Origin: JANQKX01 sp039028695
GTDB taxonomy: Bacteria > Pseudomonadota > Alphaproteobacteria > Kiloniellales > Kiloniellaceae
Reading direction: 5' to 3'
Assembly: GCA_039028695.1 (NCBI GenBank)
Contig: JBCCHN010000007.1
Location: 19,199 to 83,198 of the forward strand
Length of the DNA stretch: 64,000 bases
Shown here: positions 59,482 through 64,000 of the stretch, piece after piece
Numbering within the stretch: the stretch's first letter is position 1
How the letters are laid out: the number at the start of each line of letters is the position of its first letter
Notes under the pieces: model-generated
What the model was told of the DNA's origin: nothing
Seen by the model: the letters and a program-made list of their open reading frames with translations, nothing else
The model's database searches: none
Position numbers and translations under genes: made by a program

Positions 59482-60642
59482 CTAAGCGCCTAAAGGGCGC
59501 AGGAGGGAGCGGGAGATGATGTGACGCTGAATTTCCGAGGTGCCGTCCCAGATACGGTCCAAACGGGCATCGCGCCACAATCGCTCGACGGGCAGATCTT
59601 CCATCAATCCCATGCCGCCGTAGATTTGCACGGTATTGTCGGCCACGCGCCCTACCATTTCAGCAGCATAGAGTTTGGCTTTCGCCGCATCGTCCCCTTC
59701 CATGATCCCCAAATCCGCCTTGCGGGCTGCGTTCCACACCAAAAGGTCGGCCGCGGACAATTCGGTGGCCATGTCCGCCAGCTTAAAAGACGTCCCCTGG
59801 AACTTGCCGATGGGCTGGTTGAATTGACGGCGACTGGCCGCCCAATCCTTGGCCAGATCCAGCAAGCGTTCGGCCCGGCCGCAACAGCCGGCCGCCACCC
59901 AGACCCGACCCATGCGCAGCCATTTCTCCGCCAGTTCCAGGCCCTTACCCTCCTCGCCCAAAATGTTTGTCTGCGGCACCCGCACCTCGTCGAAGGAAAG
60001 CTGGAAAGTCTGATAGGCCCGTTGCGCGGCACAGCGCGGTCCCCGTTCAATGGAAAAGCCCTTCAGCCCCGCATCCACCAGAAAGGCGGTGACCCGTTTG
60101 CGCGGCCCCCGAGGCGTCTCGTCCTCACCCGTCGCGGCGAATAGAATGGCGAAATTGGCCTGCACCGGGCTGCTGATAAAATGTTTCGAGCCGGAGATGA
60201 TCCAGTCTTCACCGTCGCGGCGTGCCTTTGTCGCCATGGACATAATGTCCGAACCGGCCCCCGGTTCCGTCAAGGCAAAGAACTCTTTCTTCTCCGCCCG
60301 CACACAGGGCATCAAATAGCGTTCGACCTGATCTCCCTCACAGGCCATCAAGATTTCGGAAGGCCGGTGAACAAAGCCGTGCAAACCAAAGGAGGTCTTG
60401 CCGAACTCCCGCTCCATCAGGGCCAAACTGACATAGTCCAACCCGCCACCGCCCACGGATTCGGGCAGATTTGCAGCATAAAGACCCAGGCCCAACGCCT
60501 TTTGAACGATCTTTTTGCCCAGGCCTTCGGGCACATGACCTAGGCGATCCACCTCCGCCTCGTGGGGCGCAAGCTCTTGGGCGACAAAGGACGCGAAGGT
60601 GCCCTGCAGCATGCGTTGCTCTTCTGACAAGAGGTGATCCAT
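59482..60642 (-). CDS. Acyl-CoA dehydrogenase
   Basis: 386-residue flavin dehydrogenase that forms the 2,3-double bond of an acyl-CoA. LTEPGAGSDIMSM (FAD/substrate loop), QIYGGMGLMEDLPVERLWRD and IWDGTSEIQRHI are family motifs. The catalytic base position just before GT, normally Glu, is Asp366 here. Divergent from the CaiD-like hydratase across a 385-base regulatory region with operator-like repeats. A gamma-butyrobetainyl-CoA or related substrate is inferred from neighbours. Confidence 0.88.
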   Translation of the reverse strand: MDHLLSEEQRMLQGTFASFVAQELAPHEAEVDRLGHVPEGLGKKIVQKALGLGLYAANLPESVGGGGLDYVSLALMEREFGKTSFGLHGFVHRPSEILMACEGDQVERYLMPCVRAEKKEFFALTEPGAGSDIMSMATKARRDGEDWIISGSKHFISSPVQANFAILFAATGEDETPRGPRKRVTAFLVDAGLKGFSIERGPRCAAQRAYQTFQLSFDEVRVPQTNILGEEGKGLELAEKWLRMGRVWVAAGCCGRAERLLDLAKDWAASRRQFNQPIGKFQGTSFKLADMATELSAADLLVWNAARKADLGIMEGDDAAKAKLYAAEMVGRVADNTVQIYGGMGLMEDLPVERLWRDARLDRIWDGTSEIQRHIISRSLLRPLGA

Positions 60643-61027
60643 TATCCGTCTCCGCTTTAGATGCTTTTTCTATGCTTCGCCATGGGCCCTCGTTAGAGGA
60701 CAGTTTAAAAAGAGGCCTGTGTTAAAGGTTTGCCCGCCGGGGCAAGTGCTTTAGGACCCTAGAAGATTTTTCTCACGTACCGATACTTTGATATGGCGGA
60801 ATTCGACAAAAATTGGCGATGTTTCGACAGAGACCCAAATCACCTCTCGCGGTGCCCGTCCATCGCGCTTCCTCAACCTGAACCTAAAGCTTTGTCGAAT
60901 AATCCCCTTTTCTGTCGTAAAACACCAATTTTGCCTAGCTGGATTTATGGTTTGGTCCTTGATAGATCATCACCACGCCAAGCACACAAAAGACCGCTGA
61001 GGCGGCTCATGAGGGAGTATAAAAGTT
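60643..61027. other. Divergent control region of the carnitine-type genes
   Basis: 385 bases without a credible gene. Short frames here have no ribosome site or family likeness. Contains the paired operator-like repeats at 60794-60829. Confidence 0.6.
60794..60829. promoter_or_regulatory. Tandem operator-like repeats (structural promoter)
   Basis: TGGCGGAATTCGACA (60794-60808) and TGGCGATGTTTCGACA (60814-60829), both of the form TGGCG-n5/6-CGACA, with starts 20 bases apart. The same motif and spacing occur at 63952-63987 in front of the GlxA/CdhR-type regulator, so this is likely its binding site. Confidence 0.6.
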
Positions 61028-61840
61028 ATGACCGAGGCGAATGAGGCCGTCAAAACCGTCCGCCGGGGCCGAGTGCTGGAAATCACCTTGGACCGACCCA
61101 AGGTGAATGCTATCGACCATGATACCAGCAAGGCCCTCGGCGAGGCTTTTCGCACCCTCCATGAGGACCCGGAGCTTTGGGTCGGCATCATCACCGGCGG
61201 CGGCGAGCGGATCTTCTCCGCGGGATGGGATCTAAAATCCGTCGACAGTGGCGATCAGCAGCTCGATAATTGGTGGGAGCAAGAAGGCGCCGTCTTCGGC
61301 GGCTTTGCCGGTATCACCGAGAATTGGGTTCTGAACAAGCCGGTGATCGCGGCATTGAACGGCTTGACGATCGGCGGTGGGTTTGAGATTGCCTTGGGAT
61401 GCGATCTGATCATCGCCGCCGAGCATGTGGAGTTCGCGCTGCCAGAGATGCCATTGGGGATCGTGCCCGACGCCGGCGCGCTGCAACGCCTGCCACGGCG
61501 TATACCGCACAACATCGCCATGGAAATGCTGCTCTTGGGCCGCCGCATGCCGGCCGAGGAAGCGGCCCGCTATGGCTTGGTCAATGCCATCGTACCCGCC
61601 GATCAGCTCATGGACAAAGCGCGGGCCTGGGCCGATCAGCTGGCGGAGTCTGCCCCTCTAGCCCTGCAGACCGTCAAGGAAGTGCTACGTACCATTGAGG
61701 CGGAGAGTGTGGAAGGCGCCTTTCGCACCATGCGCGAGGGCGACCTACCGACCTATCGCAAAATGTTGAGATCGGAAGATTCCGCCGAAGGCATTCGCGC
61801 CTTTGTGGAAAAACGAGCGCCCGTCTTTAAGGGTCAATAA
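61028..61840 (+). CDS. Crotonase-family hydratase (CaiD-like, carnitinyl-CoA dehydratase)
   Basis: 270-residue enoyl-CoA hydratase. GGGERIFSAGWDLKSV (oxyanion-hole NH), then GLTIGGGFEIALGCDLIIAAEHVEFALPEMPLGIVPDAGALQRLP in pieces: the FALPE--LGIVPD-G---RLP run is close to that of CaiD. It would hydrate crotonobetainyl-CoA to carnitinyl-CoA. GAGGGAG lies about 10 bases before the ATG. It is 24 bases upstream of the carnitine-dehydrogenase-like gene. Confidence 0.86.
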   Translation: MTEANEAVKTVRRGRVLEITLDRPKVNAIDHDTSKALGEAFRTLHEDPELWVGIITGGGERIFSAGWDLKSVDSGDQQLDNWWEQEGAVFGGFAGITENWVLNKPVIAALNGLTIGGGFEIALGCDLIIAAEHVEFALPEMPLGIVPDAGALQRLPRRIPHNIAMEMLLLGRRMPAEEAARYGLVNAIVPADQLMDKARAWADQLAESAPLALQTVKEVLRTIEAESVEGAFRTMREGDLPTYRKMLRSEDSAEGIRAFVEKRAPVFKGQ

Positions 61841-61864
61841 TAACGGTTAGGGACGAATTAACAG

Positions 61865-62827
61865 ATGACACACATCCCAGCGGAGCAAGTTAAACGCATT
61901 GCATGCATCGGCGCCGGCCCCATCGGCGGCGGCTGGGCCGCTCACTTTTTGGCCAAGGGCTATGACGTTGTCTGCTATTTGCATGATCCCAGTGAAAAGG
62001 GCTCCCTCCTTCGGCTGATCGACACGGCATGGGACTGCCTTGCCCAAATCGGTCTGGCCAAGGGTGCCTCGCCGGAGCGCCTCACCACAACCAGCGATCT
62101 GGCCGCCGCGGTTCAGAAGGCGGACTTCGTGCAAGAGTCCGTGCCAGAAGTTTTGGAGATCAAACAAGCCCTTTATGAAAAATTGGGTGACCTGGTCCCG
62201 AACGGTGTGATCATCGCCTCCAGCACCTCCGGCCTTTCCATGACGGACATTCAAGCCCGATGCGCCACACCAGAACGCACCGTTGTCGCCCACCCCTTTA
62301 ATCCGCCCTACCTGCTGCCCCTGGTGGAGATGGTGGGCGGAGAAAAAACCGACCCGGCGGCCCTAACCTGGGCCGCGGATTTTTACCGTCTCTGCGGCAA
62401 GGCGCCTTTGATCCTGACGAAGGAGGTACCCGGATTTGTTGCCACGCGCCTGCAGGAAGCGGTCTGGCGCGAAGCTTTACACATGATTGAGAACGGCGAG
62501 GCCACGCCGGAGCAGATCGATATTGCCATGGTCAACGGGCCCGGCCCACGCTGGGCCTTTGCCGGCCCCTGCTTTACCTATCACATCGGCGGCGGCGAGG
62601 GCGGCATGGCCTATTGTCTGGATCAATTCGGGCCTGCGCTTAAGTTACCCTGGACCCGCCTTGAAGCGCCGGAACTGAGCAAAGAACTTAGGGACACCTT
62701 GGTGTCAGCCTGTGAGCGCCTCGATAACGACCGCGGCTTTTCACAGCTTTCCAAAGAAAGGGATGCGGGCCTGGTCGCCGTTGCTCAGGCCTGGAACAAG
62801 ATCGGCAAACTCAGTACTGAGGGTTAG
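61865..62827 (+). CDS. L-carnitine 3-dehydrogenase-like 3-hydroxyacyl-CoA dehydrogenase family protein
   Basis: 320-residue NAD enzyme. Rossmann motif IACIGAGPIGGGWAAHFLAKG (part), VQESVPEVLEIK, SSTSGLSMTDIQ and VVAHPFNPPYLLPLVEMVGGE, the last being the catalytic His region typical of carnitine dehydrogenase and 3-hydroxyacyl-CoA dehydrogenases. It oxidises carnitine (free) to 3-dehydrocarnitine on the route to glycine betaine. The 3' end overlaps the convergent regulator gene by four bases. Confidence 0.87.
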   Translation: MTHIPAEQVKRIACIGAGPIGGGWAAHFLAKGYDVVCYLHDPSEKGSLLRLIDTAWDCLAQIGLAKGASPERLTTTSDLAAAVQKADFVQESVPEVLEIKQALYEKLGDLVPNGVIIASSTSGLSMTDIQARCATPERTVVAHPFNPPYLLPLVEMVGGEKTDPAALTWAADFYRLCGKAPLILTKEVPGFVATRLQEAVWREALHMIENGEATPEQIDIAMVNGPGPRWAFAGPCFTYHIGGGEGGMAYCLDQFGPALKLPWTRLEAPELSKELRDTLVSACERLDNDRGFSQLSKERDAGLVAVAQAWNKIGKLSTEG

Positions 62828-63873
62828 AAGCCCTTCCCGTGAACTGGTGGGCGATTTTCGCCCAGGGACACCAAAACGCCCGGCCAGTGGGGTTGGGGAT
62901 CGCTTTGGGGCCAGGACTCCCGACAATCTCGAGGCCGCTTGCCGTACTTCTTGGCAAAAGACTTGGCAAAGTGGGACAAACTGGCATAGCCGCTCGCCAA
63001 GGAGATTTCGCGAATGGAAAGATCCGTGTTGTTGAGCAGCACCAAGGCATGCTGCAACCGCAGGGCCTGGTAATAACGACTGGCTGAACAGCCGGCGACC
63101 TTGCGAAAAATACGCTCCAGCTTGCGTTGGCTGACGCCCGCGGCTTTGGCGATGTCAGGGATCGCTAGGGGCTCTTCAATGTTGCCTTCCATATGATGGA
63201 TGGCTGTGCGCACAACCGGGTGAAGAATCTCCTCTCGGGCCGTGGGTAGGCTACGTTGCGGCGCATCACCGCTGCGAATGGGCCCGTGCAAGGTATGCTC
63301 ACTTACTTCTTGCGCCAAGGCGCCGCCAAAGCGCCTGGCAATATCTTGCAACATCGCATCCATCCCAGCGGTGCCACCAGCGATAGTGATACGGTTCCGA
63401 TCCGCAGTGAACAGCCGTTCTTCAACCTCAACCTCGGGGAATCGCTCGGCAAAGGCACGGGCGCAATACCAAAGAACCGCAGCCCGGTGGCCGGACAAAA
63501 GCCCAGCGCGGGCGAGGATATAGGTGGCGATGTCCATGGCACCGATCGTAACGCCCAGACGGTCGTGACGTCTGAGCCAGGCAAAGAGCTCGGGGTTTTC
63601 GTATTGCTCTGCATTCCAGCTCGCGCAAACGATAGCCATGTCCAAGCCGGAAAGTCCTTTGGGGAGGGGTTGGGTTGCAACCTCCATGCCGTTGCTGGCG
63701 GCAACCGCACCCCCGTCGGGGGAATAAAAAACCCAATCGTAAAGCATCCCCTCGCTCAAATAATTTGCCACGCGCAAAGGCTCAATCGTGGTCGTTAGAG
63801 CGACCATGTTGAATCGTGGAACCAAAATAAAGGCAATTTGGACAGCTTCACCATCACTTGAGTTTTTGCCCAT
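62824..63873 (-). CDS. GlxA/CdhR-type AraC-family regulator
   Basis: 349-residue regulator with an N-terminal DJ-1/PfpI-like domain (IAFILVPRFNMVALTTTIEPLR, IVCASWNAEQYEN with the Cys at the elbow position) and a C-terminal AraC helix-turn-helix (IPDIAKAAGVSQRKLERIFRK, SIREISLASGYASLSHFAKSFAKKYG). CdhR of Pseudomonas, which turns on carnitine catabolism, has this layout. It faces the carnitine-dehydrogenase-like gene and is preceded by two operator-like repeats. Confidence 0.88.
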   Translation of the reverse strand: MGKNSSDGEAVQIAFILVPRFNMVALTTTIEPLRVANYLSEGMLYDWVFYSPDGGAVAASNGMEVATQPLPKGLSGLDMAIVCASWNAEQYENPELFAWLRRHDRLGVTIGAMDIATYILARAGLLSGHRAAVLWYCARAFAERFPEVEVEERLFTADRNRITIAGGTAGMDAMLQDIARRFGGALAQEVSEHTLHGPIRSGDAPQRSLPTAREEILHPVVRTAIHHMEGNIEEPLAIPDIAKAAGVSQRKLERIFRKVAGCSASRYYQALRLQHALVLLNNTDLSIREISLASGYASLSHFAKSFAKKYGKRPRDCRESWPQSDPQPHWPGVLVSLGENRPPVHGKGF

Positions 63874-63951
63874 CGTTGCGACCTTCCTGTCAAGAGCCCG
63901 CCAAAACCGGAACCATTACCCCCTGTCTTGAACCGGGTCTAAAAATAACAA

Positions 63952-63987
63952 TGGCGAATATACGCTAAAGATGACGAATAATCGTCA
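63952..63987. promoter_or_regulatory. Tandem operator-like repeats upstream of the regulator
   Basis: TGGCGAATATACGCTA (63952-63967) and TGACGAATAATCGTCA (63972-63987), starts 20 bases apart; the second is an inverted repeat (TGACGA/TCGTCA). Same consensus and spacing as the pair at 60794-60829, in keeping with autoregulation. Confidence 0.6.
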
Positions 63988-64000
63988 AAATTTTGCAGCC

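Overview
The window looks like chromosomal DNA of an alphaproteobacterium, most likely in or near the Rhodospirillales. This is inferred from protein features and gene order: the run lolA / ftsK / class I-II aminotransferase / amt / UbiH-family hydroxylase, a HlyU-family protein, a ribA with a degenerate RibB-like front half, and several osmolyte-demethylation genes typical of marine alphaproteobacteria. No rRNA, tRNA, insertion sequence, prophage or CRISPR array was seen. Coding density is high, and operons often have ATGA-type 4-base overlaps.

Layout. 1-4.9 kb: start of glnS (cut by the left edge), hlyU, meaB, a di-haem oxidoreductase and an iron-binding periplasmic protein with a Fur-like operator. 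5-12 kb: an operon of a HisA paralogue and a degenerate M28-like protein, a DAO-family amine oxidoreductase, an amidinotransferase-fold hydrolase, and a DASS transporter with a tandem universal stress protein. 12.1-21.4 kb: a five-gene catabolic operon (MttB-family methyltransferase, SRPBCC protein, cysteine-less Asp/Glu-racemase-fold protein, dimethylglycine-dehydrogenase-like flavoprotein, HxD 2-oxoglutarate oxygenase), flanked by a hydroxyisobutyrate-dehydrogenase-like enzyme, a LysR regulator and a class III aminotransferase. 21.4-30.7 kb: L,D-transpeptidase, a conserved hypothetical, ribA, an orphan response regulator, MFS permease, MBL hydrolase, methyltransferase, a membrane class III cyclase and a 25-residue membrane protein ahead of a strong terminator.

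30.7-45.8 kb: a large surface-glycan-like locus. Leftward from 41.8 kb run four glycosyltransferases, a histidine phosphatase and a polysaccharide deacetylase, followed by a membrane protein and a peptide-type ABC importer (fused OppDF, OppB, OppC). Rightward from 42.0 kb run a 905-residue ABC protein whose ATPase motifs are nearly all degenerate, a cyclic-nucleotide-binding protein and a small methyltransferase. This is the best candidate for an undescribed system.

45.8-57.4 kb: housekeeping genes (xthA, a PuuD-like amidotransferase, sterol-desaturase family, lolA, ftsK, a DapC-like aminotransferase, amt with a sigma-54-like promoter, UbiH family, NnrU family, DUF3253). 57.3-63.9 kb: a carnitine / gamma-butyrobetaine-type gene set (ADP-forming acyl-CoA synthetase, acyl-CoA dehydrogenase, CaiD-like hydratase, carnitine-dehydrogenase-like enzyme, GlxA/CdhR-type regulator). 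A matching pair of 20-bp-spaced operator-like motifs lies at both the divergent structural promoter and the regulator's own promoter.

The 7-21 kb and 57-64 kb blocks both point to use of methylated amines and betaines as carbon and nitrogen sources. The amt promoter and iron-box genes suggest nitrogen- and iron-responsive control.
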